NCBI GenBank assembly: GCA_024707145.1
Contig: JANQAI010000008.1
Location: 496,001-560,000, forward strand
Direction: 5' to 3'
Origin: Magnetospirillum sp.
Lineage (GTDB): Bacteria > Pseudomonadota > Alphaproteobacteria > Rhodospirillales > Magnetospirillaceae
Length of the DNA: 64,000 nucleotides
Of this stretch, positions 55,719 to 63,947 are shown piece by piece. Position 1 is the first letter of the stretch, and each line of letters begins with the position of its first letter. The notes beneath the pieces are model-generated. The model had not been told where the DNA came from. It saw only the letters and a program-made list of their open reading frames with translations, and made no database searches. Position numbers and translations under genes: made by a program.

Positions 55719-55747
55719 GGGCACGCTCCTCGACTGCTGACCGTTTT

Positions 55748-55987
55748 TCATGGCGCCCAGGCCGCGCGGACTCGGGCGATGAAGCCGCCCACGTCCCGCG
55801 ACAGGGTTTCGACCTGTACCTCCGGCCGGCCGGGGCCGCCCCGCATGTCCTCGGTGGGCCGGCTGGCCCTGCGGGCAAGGACCCGAACTTGCCAAGCATC
55901 CCGCACGCCAATGCAGATGTCCTTGCCCAGCATGCCGACCAGAACGGGCGGAATGGCGCCGAACAATGCGGAAATAAGAGTGCGCAT
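55748..55987 (-). CDS. small membrane-anchored hypothetical protein under a sigma-54-like promoter
   Basis: 79 residues from ATG 55987: hydrophobic start MRTLISALFGAIPPVLVGML, then a charged domain (GKDICIGVRDAWQVRVLARR; VQVETLSRDVGGFIARVRAA). No family recognised. Its importance comes from context: the sigma-54-like promoter at 56092-56106 and dyad pair B at 56150-56193 lie directly upstream, so this is the first gene expected to respond to the NtrC-type activator. The LysR gene follows 29 bases later and may be cotranscribed. Confidence 0.55.
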   Translation of the reverse strand: MRTLISALFGAIPPVLVGMLGKDICIGVRDAWQVRVLARRASRPTEDMRGGPGRPEVQVETLSRDVGGFIARVRAAWAP

Positions 55988-56091
55988 CTTCACATTGGCT
56001 ATTAAATTCAACACGACGGTTTCTCCAGGCCGACATTTTATCGCGCTACAGTTGCCGCGTTCCGAAACTCCTATTTTGGGCAGTGGAATAC

Positions 56092-56106
56092 GCAAACAGC
56101 GTGCCG
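56092..56106 (-). promoter_or_regulatory. sigma-54-like promoter upstream of the 79-residue gene
   Basis: Read on the minus strand: CGGCAC-GCTGT-TTGC, which matches the -24/-12 consensus (TGGCAC-N5-TTGC) at nine of ten fixed positions with exact spacing. Transcription would start near 56080, about 90 bases before the ATG at 55987. Dyad pair B is 44-100 bases upstream, the correct relation for enhancer-dependent activation. Confidence 0.65.
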
Positions 56107-56149
56107 AACGCGCAGCCCAGGCGGACCGCCATTTGCCGGGCGCAACCAG

Positions 56150-56193
56150 TCCCACAAGCGGGAATAACCCTACATTCGCTCCCGAAAATGGGA
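56150..56193. promoter_or_regulatory. paired TCCC-N6-GGGA dyads (pair B)
   Basis: TCCC-ACAAGC-GGGA at 56150-56163 and TCCC-GAAAAT-GGGA at 56180-56193, again with exactly 30 bp between centres, as in pair A at 46198-46241. Three of the four copies are followed by AAT, giving a consensus TCCC-N6-GGGAAT. The same architecture at two loci next to sigma-54-like promoters indicates binding sites of one dimeric activator. Confidence 0.65.
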
Positions 56194-56527
56194 ATCGCAC
56201 GGTGGTGTCGATGAATGGTCATGCTTGCCGGCCAGAGAGTGAAGCAACCAGGGGGCGGCCAAACGATCAGGCCGGCGATGATCGGCGGTACGGCAAATGG
56301 TCGAGTTTAGCGGCAGGGGGAAAGGGTCACGCCTTTCCGCGCTCCCCACGCCTTCGTCGCGGCCGCCGAAACCTCAAATCTTCGCGCGGAAGCGGTGGTG
56401 CCGGGCGTGCGCCAATCCGCGATCAAAGGACCCAGCGGAACACCGATGGCCGCCAACCATCCCGACCATATGCAAGCCGCCGCCTTTGACGGATGTAACG
56501 GGAGGGGTGATCGCTGAGCCGAAAACG

Positions 56528-56561
56528 AAAAGCCCGCCAAGTCCAAGACTTGGCGGGCTTT
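56528..56561 (-). terminator. terminator of tRNA-Pro
   Basis: AAAGCCCGCCAAGTC / GACTTGGCGGGCTTT, a perfect 15-base stem with a CAA loop, ending in T-rich sequence on the minus strand (CTTTTCGTTTTC). It lies 4 bases beyond the encoded CCA of tRNA-Pro. Confidence 0.85.
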
Positions 56562-56565
56562 CATA

Positions 56566-56642
56566 TGGTCGGAGTGAGAGGATTCGAACCTCCGGCCCCT
56601 GCCTCCCGAAGACAGTGCTCTACCAGGCTGAGCTACACTCCG
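56566..56642 (-). tRNA. tRNA-Pro (anticodon CGG)
   Basis: 77 bases with encoded CCA. Acceptor stem CGGAGTG/CACTCCG, D-arm GCTC...GAGC, and anticodon stem CTGTC/GGCAG around loop TTCGGGA, giving anticodon CGG. The T-arm is GGAGG-TTCGAAT-CCTCT. All stems pair. Its anticodon-to-T-loop segment is duplicated at 39993-40032 in the same orientation. Confidence 0.95.
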
Positions 56643-56661
56643 GTCGCCTGCGAGGCGCTCC

Positions 56662-57102
56662 TTATAGCGCCAACCTTGGGCCGGTGCAAAGGGATTTTGT
56701 CGCCTTTTTGCGTTGCCGTTGCGCTTCGTCGCGGCCCTGGAGATCGCAGTCGAAAACCAGCAATTCCGGGCGCATCAATCCGTGGCGCAGGATTTCCCAG
56801 CCGACCAGTTCGCGGGCGCCGCCGCCTTCCACCATCAGGCCGTCACCGCTGACCATCAGCACGGTGAAACGGCGCGTCGGCGCCCGTCCCACCCCCATCA
56901 AGGTCAATTGCTGGCCCGGGCTGAACAACGCTGTCAGGCGCACCACCTTGGCGGGGTCGATGCGATGGGGGGTGAAGATGTCGTGCAGCGGCACCGGGCT
57001 GAGCGTGCCCTCCTCCAGGTCCAGCCGCACCAAGCCGGCCGAACCGAAGTCATCGCGGTTGTAGCCGTAGCGCCGTACCAGGATGTCCTTCAACGTGACC
57101 AT
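56662..57102 (-). CDS. hypothetical protein
   Basis: 146 residues. It begins VTLKDILVRRYGYNRDDFGS and shows beta-strand-rich soluble character (RLDLEEGTLSPVPLHDIFTP; RRFTVLMVSGDGLMVEGGGA), then a basic C-terminus (GRDEAQRQRKKATKSL). No signal peptide. I do not recognise the family. The stop is 20 bases from the tRNA-Pro 5' end, and the gene would be cotranscribed with or placed just ahead of it. Confidence 0.65.
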   Translation of the reverse strand: MVTLKDILVRRYGYNRDDFGSAGLVRLDLEEGTLSPVPLHDIFTPHRIDPAKVVRLTALFSPGQQLTLMGVGRAPTRRFTVLMVSGDGLMVEGGGARELVGWEILRHGLMRPELLVFDCDLQGRDEAQRQRKKATKSLCTGPRLAL

Positions 57103-57213
57103 GGCGCATGCCTTTTTCCGCCCTGCCAGCCCTTCATGTGGGGGCGTGGCGGCGACAGCGCGAGGCGCGGAAAATTATTGCCGCCCCGCCCCCACCTGTC
57201 GCAGCATTCGGTT

Positions 57214-57804
57214 ATGCGCATCTGCTTCATCGGCGACAGCTTCGTCAACGGCACCAACGATCCTCTCTGCCTGGGATGGGTCGGCCGGGTGGCGGCGCGG
57301 GCGCGCCAGCAGGGCACCGACCTGACCGTCTACAATCTGGGCATCCGCCGTGACACCAGCCGCGACGTGGCGGCACGCTGGCGGGCCGAATCCCTGGCCC
57401 GGCTTCCGGCCGAACATCCAGGGGCGCTGGTGTTCTCGTTCGGCGTCAACGATTGCTGCGACGAGGCTGGACGCCGCCGGGTTGCCGCCAAGGACTCTCT
57501 GGCGCTGGCGGGACAAATCCTGCGCCAAGCCGCCGCCCGGCATCCGACCCTGATGGTGGGCCCGCCGCCCATCGCCGACGATGCCATCAATGTCCGCATC
57601 GCGTCCCTGTCGGTCGGCCTGGACGAAGTGTGCGGCGCCCTCAGCGTGCCCTTCCTGGCTATCTTCGCATCTCTGGACCGCCACTCCACTTGGCGTGACG
57701 AGGCGGCAAACGGCGACGGCGCCCATCCCGGTGCCGGCGGCTACGACGCCCTGGCCGAACTGGTGGCGGCATGGCCGGCCTGGCAGCGGCTGCTGGCGGG
57801 CTGA
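57214..57804 (+). CDS. GDSL-type esterase/lipase (SGNH hydrolase)
   Basis: 196 residues. Block I CFIGDSFVNGTNDPLCLGWV carries the nucleophile Ser, the Gly block is in NLGIRRDTSRDVAARWRAES, block III is FSFGVNDCCDEAG (GxND), and block V is NGDGAHPGAGGYDALAEL with the catalytic His (AHPG). No signal peptide, so cytoplasmic. Acts on esters or thioesters; substrate unknown. ATG 57214 begins the conserved block directly. Confidence 0.9.
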   Translation: MRICFIGDSFVNGTNDPLCLGWVGRVAARARQQGTDLTVYNLGIRRDTSRDVAARWRAESLARLPAEHPGALVFSFGVNDCCDEAGRRRVAAKDSLALAGQILRQAAARHPTLMVGPPPIADDAINVRIASLSVGLDEVCGALSVPFLAIFASLDRHSTWRDEAANGDGAHPGAGGYDALAELVAAWPAWQRLLAG

Positions 57805-57833
57805 TCCGCGGATCGCCCGGCGGCAAAAGAAAA

Positions 57834-57856
57834 CCCCGCCGGTTTCCCGGCGGGGG
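57834..57856. terminator. bidirectional terminator between the GDSL gene and glnA
   Basis: CCCCGCCGG, loop TTTC, CCGGCGGGG, preceded by AAAAGAAAA on the + strand, which gives a T-run for the minus transcript. It serves glnA (ending at 57909) and possibly the convergent GDSL gene (ending at 57804). Confidence 0.75.
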
Positions 57857-57908
57857 CATTCCTGTCGAAGCGCCGGGGCGGTGAAGCCCCGGTCCCCGTC
57901 TACTCGGA

Positions 57909-59321
57909 TTAGACCGAGTAGTACATGGCGAATTCGACCGGATGCGGGGTGTGCTCGAAGCGGAACACTTCCTCGTACTTCAGCTCGACGTAGGACTCGA
58001 TGAACTCCTTCGAGAACACGTCGCCCTTCAGCAGGAAGTCGTGGTCGGCCTTCAGGTTCTCCAGAGCCTCACGCAGCGAGCCGCACACGGTCGGAACCTG
58101 CTTCAGCTCCTCGGGGGGCAGATCGTACAGGTTCTTGTCCATGGCCTCGCCGGGATGGGTCTTGTTGGCGATGCCGTCCAGGCCGGCCATCAACATGGCG
58201 GCGAAGGCCAGGTAGGGGTTGGCACCCGGATCCGGGAAGCGGATCTCGACGCGCTTCGCCTTCGGGCTGGTGGCGTAGGGGATGCGGCAAGAAGCCGAAC
58301 GGTTGCGGGCCGAGTAGGCCAGCAGCACCGGGGCCTCGAAGCCGGGGATCAGGCGCTTGTACGAGTTGGTCAGCGGGTTGGTAAAGGCGTTCAGCGCCTT
58401 GGCATGCTTGATGATGCCGCCGATGTAGTACAGCGCGGTGTCCGACAGGTCGGCGTAGCCCGAACCGGCGAACAGCGGCTTGCCGGCCTTCCACACGGAC
58501 TGGTGCACGTGCATGCCCGAGCCGTTGTCGCCATAGATCGGCTTCGGCATGAAGGTGGCGGTCTTGCCGTACGAAGCGGCCACGTTGTGGACGACGTACT
58601 TGTAGATCTGCAGGCTATCGGCGGCCTTCACCATGGTCTGGAACTTGCAGCCCAGCTCATGCTGAGAGGAAGCCACCTCGTGGTGGTGCTTCTCGATGGG
58701 CAGGCCCATCTCGCCCATCACGGTCAGCATCTCGGCGCGCATGTCGACGGCGCCGTCCACCGGCGGAACCGGGAAATAGCCGCCCTTGACGGCCGGACGG
58801 TGACCCAGGTTGCCCTCGGAGAAGTCCTTGGCCGACGACTCGGCGCCGTCTTCCGAATTCAGTTCGTAGTAGCCCTTGTTCATGCCGACGGCGAACTTGA
58901 CGTCGTCGAACACGAAGAACTCGGCCTCGGGGCCGAAGAAGGCGGTGTCGCCGATGCCCGACTCGGACACATAGCGCTCGGCGCGCTTGGCGATGGAGCG
59001 GGGGTCGCGATCATAGAGCTGGCCGGTGGCCGGCTCGACGATGTCGCAGAAGATGATCAACTGGGCCTGGGCGGCGAAGGGATCCATGACGGCGGTCGAG
59101 CAGTCCGGCATCAGGATCATGTCGGACTGGTCGATGGACTTCCAGCCGGCGATGGAGGAGCCGTCGAACATGAGGCCTTCGGTCAGCATGCCCTCGTCGA
59201 CGGTGGAGACGTGCTGAGCGGTGTGCTGCCACTTGCCCTTGGGATCGGTGAAGCGGAAATCGACGTACTTAACGTCGTGCTCCTTGATCAATTCGAGGAC
59301 TTTCTTGACGTCGTCGGCCAT
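57909..59321 (-). CDS. glnA: glutamine synthetase type I
   Basis: 470 residues, full-length GSI. It begins [20 protein letters not shown]. Substrate and metal motifs are [48 protein letters not shown] and [13 protein letters not shown], with the Arg-rich segment [10 protein letters not shown]. The adenylylation site Tyr lies in [17 protein letters not shown] near residue 398, so the enzyme is subject to GlnE control. Downstream of glnB by 57 bases, the usual alphaproteobacterial glnBA operon. Confidence 0.97.
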   Translation of the reverse strand: MADDVKKVLELIKEHDVKYVDFRFTDPKGKWQHTAQHVSTVDEGMLTEGLMFDGSSIAGWKSIDQSDMILMPDCSTAVMDPFAAQAQLIIFCDIVEPATGQLYDRDPRSIAKRAERYVSESGIGDTAFFGPEAEFFVFDDVKFAVGMNKGYYELNSEDGAESSAKDFSEGNLGHRPAVKGGYFPVPPVDGAVDMRAEMLTVMGEMGLPIEKHHHEVASSQHELGCKFQTMVKAADSLQIYKYVVHNVAASYGKTATFMPKPIYGDNGSGMHVHQSVWKAGKPLFAGSGYADLSDTALYYIGGIIKHAKALNAFTNPLTNSYKRLIPGFEAPVLLAYSARNRSASCRIPYATSPKAKRVEIRFPDPGANPYLAFAAMLMAGLDGIANKTHPGEAMDKNLYDLPPEELKQVPTVCGSLREALENLKADHDFLLKGDVFSKEFIESYVELKYEEVFRFEHTPHPVEFAMYYSV

Positions 59322-59378
59322 GGTCACAGTTCCTGAACAGTTGGATGTGGAAAAAACAATGCCTTCGTCGGCAGGCCT

Positions 59379-59788
<410 letters not shown>

Positions 59789-59951
59789 CTTGGGCCATGG
59801 GGAAAACACCGCAAAGAGCGCGGAATTGCTAGAAAATCTGCCTTAATTTAGGGCGCTCTTGCCCAATGATTAGGCACAGCCACAGCCCCTTCGGCGGCGC
59901 CCACTTTCGTGCTAAGAAAAACCCACGAGGAATCAACCACCACGACCTTCC

Positions 59952-61148
59952 ATGGCCCACGCCAATTCCCTGTTCGCCGCCTGCGGCACCACCATTTTCG
60001 AGACCATGTCGCGCCTGGCCAACACCCATGGCGCCGTCAATCTGGGCCAGGGTTTTCCAGAGGGATTGGAGCCCGCCGCCCTGGTGGAACGCCTGGCCCA
60101 GGCCGACCGGGCGGGACCGCACCAATACCCCTCCATGATGGGCACGCCCTCGCTGCGCCAGGCGGTGGCCGACCACGAAACCCGGGCCTGGGGCCTCGCC
60201 ACCCGGCCCGAGCAGGTCATGGTGACCTCGGGCGCCACCGAGGCCCTGGCCGCCTGTTTCTTCGGGCTGATCGAGCCGGGTGACGAGGTGGTGCTGATCG
60301 AGCCGCTCTACGATTCCTATCTGCCCATCATCCGCCGCGCCGGCGGCACGCCCAAGCTGGTGCGGGTGGAACCGCCGCATTGGACCCTGCCGCGCGAGCA
60401 GCTGACCGCCGCCTTCGGCCCGCGCACCCGGCTGCTGGTGCTGAACTCGCCCACCAACCCCTGCGGCAAGGTGTACGATGCCGACGAACTGGCCTTCATC
60501 GCCGACCTGCTGGACCGGCACGACTGCCTGGCGGTGTGCGACGAGGTCTACGAGCACCTCACCTTCGACGGCCGCCGCCACATCCCGCTGGCGTCGCTGC
60601 CCGGCATGCGTGCCCGCGCGGTGAAGATCGGCTCGGCCGGCAAGATCTTCTCGCTGACCGGCTGGAAGGTGGGCTGGGTGGTGGCCGAGACGGAGGTGCT
60701 GGCCCCCATCGCCAAGGCCCACCAGTTCCTGACCTTCACCACCCCGCCCAGCCTGCAGGAGGCGGTGGCCTGGGGGCTGGAGCAGCAGCGCGATTACCTG
60801 GACGGGCTGGCCGGGGTGCTGCAGGGCCGGCGCGACCGCCTGGCCGCCGGACTGACGGCGGCGGGCTTCCGCGTCCTGCCCACCGGCGGCAGCTACTTCC
60901 TGACCGCCGATTTCGCGCCCCTCGGCTTCACCGGCAGCGACGCCGATTTCTGCCGCATGATCACGGAAAAGGCCGGGGTCGCCGCCATTCCGGTGAGCGC
61001 GTTCTACCAGGGCGGCGCCCCCGCCCATTATGCCCGTTTCTGCTTCGCCAAGACCGACGACGCCATCGACCGGGCGATCGAGCGGCTGCAAGTTCTTTGG
61101 TTAGCCCGACCGACGAAAGAGGCGCTTGACGGCAGGGGGCCGCTTTAG
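59952..61148 (+). CDS. class I/II pyridoxal-phosphate aminotransferase
   Basis: 398 residues of the AspC-fold, YbdL/kynurenine-aminotransferase-like group: NLGQGFPEGLEPAALVERLA, YPSMMGTPSLRQAVADHE, VTSGATEALAACFFGLIEPG, NSPTNPCGKVYDADELAFIA and VCDEVYEHLTFDG. PLP-Lys is in KIGSAGKIFSLTGWKVGWVV near residue 235, and the substrate Arg is near RFCFAKTDDAI. Likely a broad 2-oxo-acid aminotransferase (methionine, glutamine or aromatic). Divergent from glnB, with a 234-base shared upstream region. Confidence 0.9.
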   Translation: MAHANSLFAACGTTIFETMSRLANTHGAVNLGQGFPEGLEPAALVERLAQADRAGPHQYPSMMGTPSLRQAVADHETRAWGLATRPEQVMVTSGATEALAACFFGLIEPGDEVVLIEPLYDSYLPIIRRAGGTPKLVRVEPPHWTLPREQLTAAFGPRTRLLVLNSPTNPCGKVYDADELAFIADLLDRHDCLAVCDEVYEHLTFDGRRHIPLASLPGMRARAVKIGSAGKIFSLTGWKVGWVVAETEVLAPIAKAHQFLTFTTPPSLQEAVAWGLEQQRDYLDGLAGVLQGRRDRLAAGLTAAGFRVLPTGGSYFLTADFAPLGFTGSDADFCRMITEKAGVAAIPVSAFYQGGAPAHYARFCFAKTDDAIDRAIERLQVLWLARPTKEALDGRGPL

Positions 61149-61170
61149 GTACACATGCGGCCTCCCGGTG

Positions 61171-61247
61171 GCGGGTGTAGCTCAGTTGGTTAGAGCGCCA
61201 GGTTGTGGTCCTGGATGTCGTCGGTTCGAATCCGATCACTCGCCCCA
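61171..61247 (+). tRNA. tRNA-His (anticodon GTG)
   Basis: 77 bases with encoded CCA. Acceptor GCGGGTG pairs with CACTCGC, the extra G at -1 is present at 61170, D-arm is GCTC...GAGC, and anticodon stem CCAGG/CCTGG surrounds TTGTGGT (anticodon GTG). The T-arm is GTCGG-TTCGAAT-CCGAT. The discriminator base is C, as expected for tRNA-His. Confidence 0.96.
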
Positions 61248-61580
61248 TCCCCTTTCCATTCGATGCCGGCCAGTCCGTCGCCCCCGATGGGGTACGGAGC
61301 GGGTTTGTGCACATGCTCGCAACACACTGAAATCATGCAACATTCCCGTATCGTCCGGGGTGGCCTTACACGATTTCGGTATTTGCCGGCGCGCGCATTC
61401 GGGTGATCCCTACCAATTATGAACGCGGCGCTACCTCCACCAGATGATGGGAGGCGGGGCGCCCCGTCGGATAAAAATCGCATCAGAAGATTGAGTTCGA
61501 GGGAGAGCGTCGGCCACCGACCGCGCCCTCCACTGGGATCAAGTTGCCCGCAAGCCGTCTTCCAACGCACGGGGACCGAG
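61248..61580. other. intergenic region after tRNA-His
   Basis: 333 bases without a credible gene. Open frames here lead into the LuxR-type regulator but lack its family features before ATG 61581. No hairpin terminator is apparent directly after the tRNA; the regulator's promoter must lie here, and TTGAGTTCGAGGGAGAGCG at 61491 is only a weak candidate. Confidence 0.45.
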
Positions 61581-62308
61581 ATGCAGAACGTGGAAATGCT
61601 TCTGATTGACGCCAACAAGCTGTTCCGGGAAGGGCTGAAAAAGCTGCTGGACGGTTCGTCCTTCGTGATCTCCGACGAGGCCGACAGCATGGCCGAGGGC
61701 ATGCAGCGGCTGGAAGGCGGGTTCAAGCCGAAGATTGCCCTGGTGGAATTCGACGCCGGCTCCGACGACATTTCCGTCCTCCAGCAGATGCGCGAGAAGT
61801 ACCCGGACCTCAAGCTGGTGGTGCTGGCCGCCAGCACCCGCAACATCCACAACCTGGCCCGCTGCTTCGAAGCCGGGGCCGACGCCTACCTGCTCAAGAA
61901 CATCTCGCCCGACGCGCTGAAGCAGTCGCTCAAGCTGGTGCTGCTGGGCGAGAAGGTCTTCCCCACCCGCCTGGCCGCCATGCTGATCTCGGGCCAGGTG
62001 GACACCCAGCGTCCGGCCACCGCCTCGCCCGACCTGCAAGGCCTGTCCGAGCGCGAGATCCAGATTCTGCGTTGCCTGCTCAACGGCCATCCCAACAAGG
62101 TGATCGCCAAGAAGCTCAGCATCACCGAGGCCACCGTGAAGGTGCACCTGAAGGGCGTGCTGAAGAAGATCAACGCCGCCAACCGCACCCAGGCCGCCAT
62201 CTGGGCACTGAACAACGGCCTGTCGGCCGAGAACGCCGCCCTGCCGCCGCCGCGGCGCCCCCGCCAGGCGGCGTGGCGTCGGTGGAAGCCTCCAACTCCG
62301 GCCCGTAA
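61581..62308 (+). CDS. LuxR/NarL-family response regulator with atypical receiver (probable frameshift at 3' end)
   Basis: About 242 residues if corrected. The receiver spans 1-120 (VEMLLIDANKLFREGLKKLL; ASTRNIHNLARCFEAGADAY), with the phospho-acceptor Asp apparently replaced by Glu (KIALVEFDAG); Lys is kept in LLKNISPDALK. The HTH is LSEREIQILRCLLNGHPNKV then ITEATVKVHLKGVLKKINAA. After LSAENAALPPP the frame as read runs on with arginine-rich nonsense to 62513. One added base near 62250 gives AAPPPGGVASVEASNSGP and a stop at 62308, just before a terminator. Confidence 0.82.
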
Positions 62309-62820
62309 AGGGGAGGATCGGGGGCGGGACCGGCCGGCCCCGCCCCCGCCTCATTCTCCCACCCTTCAACCGTCACTGCACCGCCCGCACCCCGTCCCGG
62401 CTGGGCCGTCCACGAATCGATGGGCGAACGCCCCGCGCCCGGCGGGACCACGCCGGCGACGGAACCGGTCCAACCCTCCACCGGGGAACCGATTCCCACC
62501 CCGCCCAAGCTGATGCTGACGCCGGCGGCGACACCGCCGCGATTGATCAGGTAGTTGGGCTGCGGCGTGACCAGGAAAGCCTGGCGGTCCTTTTCGATCA
62601 CCGTCACCAGCGATCCGTCCGCCCCGCGCACCAGGTTGCGCGGCCGGTTTCCGGTAATCTGCTGGTCGATATAGGCTTGGCGATAGGCCGTGCTCATGCC
62701 CGCCGAACTGCCGTCGGAGCGGTAGGAATAGGGCTGGTTGTTCCATTGCGCCCAGGCGGGGGCGCAGGCCAGCACGGCAACCGCCGCCACCGCGCCGGCA
62801 CCGATACGGATTGGACCCAT
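62170..62820 (-). CDS. exported hypothetical protein, 3' end uncertain
   Basis: As read, 216 residues. Signal peptide (IRIGAGAVAAVAVLACAPAWAQ), then NNQPYSYRSDGSSAGMSTAY, RQAYIDQQITGNRPRNLVRG, DGSLVTVIEKDRQAFLVTPQ and a Gly-rich VAAGVSISLGGVGIGS part. The last ~60 residues run antisense through the terminator and the end of the LuxR gene, which is unlikely. A single-base break near 62400 would end it at 62373 (SRDGVRAVQ) or 62366 instead. No family recognised; periplasmic or surface localisation is likely. Confidence 0.55.
   Translation of the reverse strand: MGPIRIGAGAVAAVAVLACAPAWAQWNNQPYSYRSDGSSAGMSTAYRQAYIDQQITGNRPRNLVRGADGSLVTVIEKDRQAFLVTPQPNYLINRGGVAAGVSISLGGVGIGSPVEGWTGSVAGVVPPGAGRSPIDSWTAQPGRGAGGAVTVEGWENEAGAGPAGPAPDPPLYGPELEASTDATPPGGGAAAAAGRRSRPTGRCSVPRWRPGCGWRR
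62320..62347. terminator. terminator between convergent genes
   Basis: GGGGGCGGG and CCCGCCCCC form a perfect 9-base stem around ACCGGCCGG-type loop sequence, 12 bases after the corrected stop of the LuxR regulator. T-richness is modest on the + side (CTCATTCTCCC). Confidence 0.6.
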
Positions 62821-62898
62821 GGCGTCACTCCTTGACCTCGTGTCCGAGCCCAGATTCGCGGGCTCGGAAAGCAAGGTGGGAGGACGTCCACGCCCTGG

Positions 62899-63618
62899 TC
62901 AGTGGGGCAACCCCTTATCCTGGGGCTCCACCACCTTTTCCCTGCCGCGGCGCGCCAGGGTCTGCCGGATCAGTTCGTTCTGCCGCGCGGCGAACACCGC
63001 CGCCTCCGTCCGGTTCTGGAATTTGAGCGCCTTCAGGATGGCGCGCACCTTGGTCTTGACGTTGGCCTCGGTCAGGCCGAGCGAGCGTGCGATGGCCCGG
63101 TTGGTCTTGGCCAGCCGCACCTGGTCGAGAATGGACAGCTCGATGAAGGACAGGCGTTGCAGCGTGTCGCAGCGCAGCCGGTCGGTGACGATGTCCATCA
63201 CCGCCGCCGAGGGCAGGATGGAGTAGCCCGACTTGGACAATTGCAGGATGTCGCGCACCCGTTCCATGGTGGCGTCGGCGAAGATCACCCCGTCGACGAA
63301 TTCGAGAAAACCGATGGAATCGAGGAATTCAGGCGACCGGATCAGCAGCACGGCCTTGTTGTTGCGGCAGAAATCGCCCAGTTCGTCCAGATGGTATTTC
63401 GCCAGCTGGCGCATCACCGGATAGGAAATGATCGTCACCTCGCCCGGCGAATCCTGGGGGTGTTCGACCAGTTGCCGGGGATCGTCGAGGATACGCACGT
63501 CCTGGCGTTCGGCCGGCTCGAACCGCCCGACGATTTCGCTGACCATGTGCGTGTCTTCGACGGCGAGCGCCACCGGCGCCTGCGCCGCCGGCGGGTCGTT
63601 CAAAGTCGCGTCGATCAT
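62899..63618 (-). CDS. LuxR-type transcriptional regulator with degenerate receiver
   Basis: 239 residues. The N-terminal ~125 residues have receiver-like alternation (VALAVEDTHMVSEIVGRFEP; FCRNNKAVLLIRSPEFLDSI) but no recognisable acceptor Asp: the expected strand reads EVTIISYPVM. The C-terminal HTH (LQRLSFIELSILDQVRLAKT, NRAIARSLGLTEANVKTKVR, LKALKFQNRTEAAVFAARQN) is of the LuxR/NarL class. With the regulator at 61581, two atypical receivers of this class lie within 2 kb. Phosphorylation-independent control is plausible. Confidence 0.78.
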   Translation of the reverse strand: MIDATLNDPPAAQAPVALAVEDTHMVSEIVGRFEPAERQDVRILDDPRQLVEHPQDSPGEVTIISYPVMRQLAKYHLDELGDFCRNNKAVLLIRSPEFLDSIGFLEFVDGVIFADATMERVRDILQLSKSGYSILPSAAVMDIVTDRLRCDTLQRLSFIELSILDQVRLAKTNRAIARSLGLTEANVKTKVRAILKALKFQNRTEAAVFAARQNELIRQTLARRGREKVVEPQDKGLPH

Positions 63619-63713
63619 GAAGCACCCCGTCTCATATGGAAAGCTGCGCCGCATGGCATCGGCCGAAGAGGGGGACGCTCGGCAGCCTCGCCGGTGTCAT
63701 GGGCCGCCTTCCG

Positions 63714-63947
63714 TCAGTTGATGGTGAATCGGCGGGTGTAGAGGCGTTCGAAGCTGTCGAACTCCTCGTCGCTGAAACAGGCGAGGACGTCATTCAACTG
63801 GCGCCGATAGGCCGGATCGAGAAAGAACGACCCCAGATCGAGGCCGTCGATCAAATCGGCCAACGCCTCGATCCGCGCGTCGCCTTCCACGGCGGCGGAG
63901 GGCCATGGCGGTTGCGTGATGGTGGAGTGCGGTCTGTTCCGCAGCAT
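63714..63947 (-). CDS. small hypothetical protein
   Basis: 77 residues: a weakly ordered N-terminus, then helical ARIEALADLIDGLDLGSFFL, DPAYRRQLNDVLACFSDEEF and DSFERLYTRRFTIN. The acidic/hydrophobic pattern is protein-like and codon use matches the window. Possible start at ATG 63947; it precedes the LuxR-type gene at 63618 by 95 bases on the same strand. No family recognised. Confidence 0.55.
   Translation of the reverse strand: MLRNRPHSTITQPPWPSAAVEGDARIEALADLIDGLDLGSFFLDPAYRRQLNDVLACFSDEEFDSFERLYTRRFTIN

Larger units (their letters stand above)
55988..56527. other. 540-base regulatory gap at the right edge of the putative island
   Basis: Contains the sigma-54-like promoter (56092-56106) and dyad pair B (56150-56193). 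From 56200 to 56527 no gene with coding character, repeat or promoter can be supported; open frames here have no family features. The region ends at the tRNA-Pro terminator. Confidence 0.55.

Noticed and set aside
56297..57064. + strand frame running through tRNA-Pro
   Set aside because: It crosses the tRNA and terminator and has no protein-family character.
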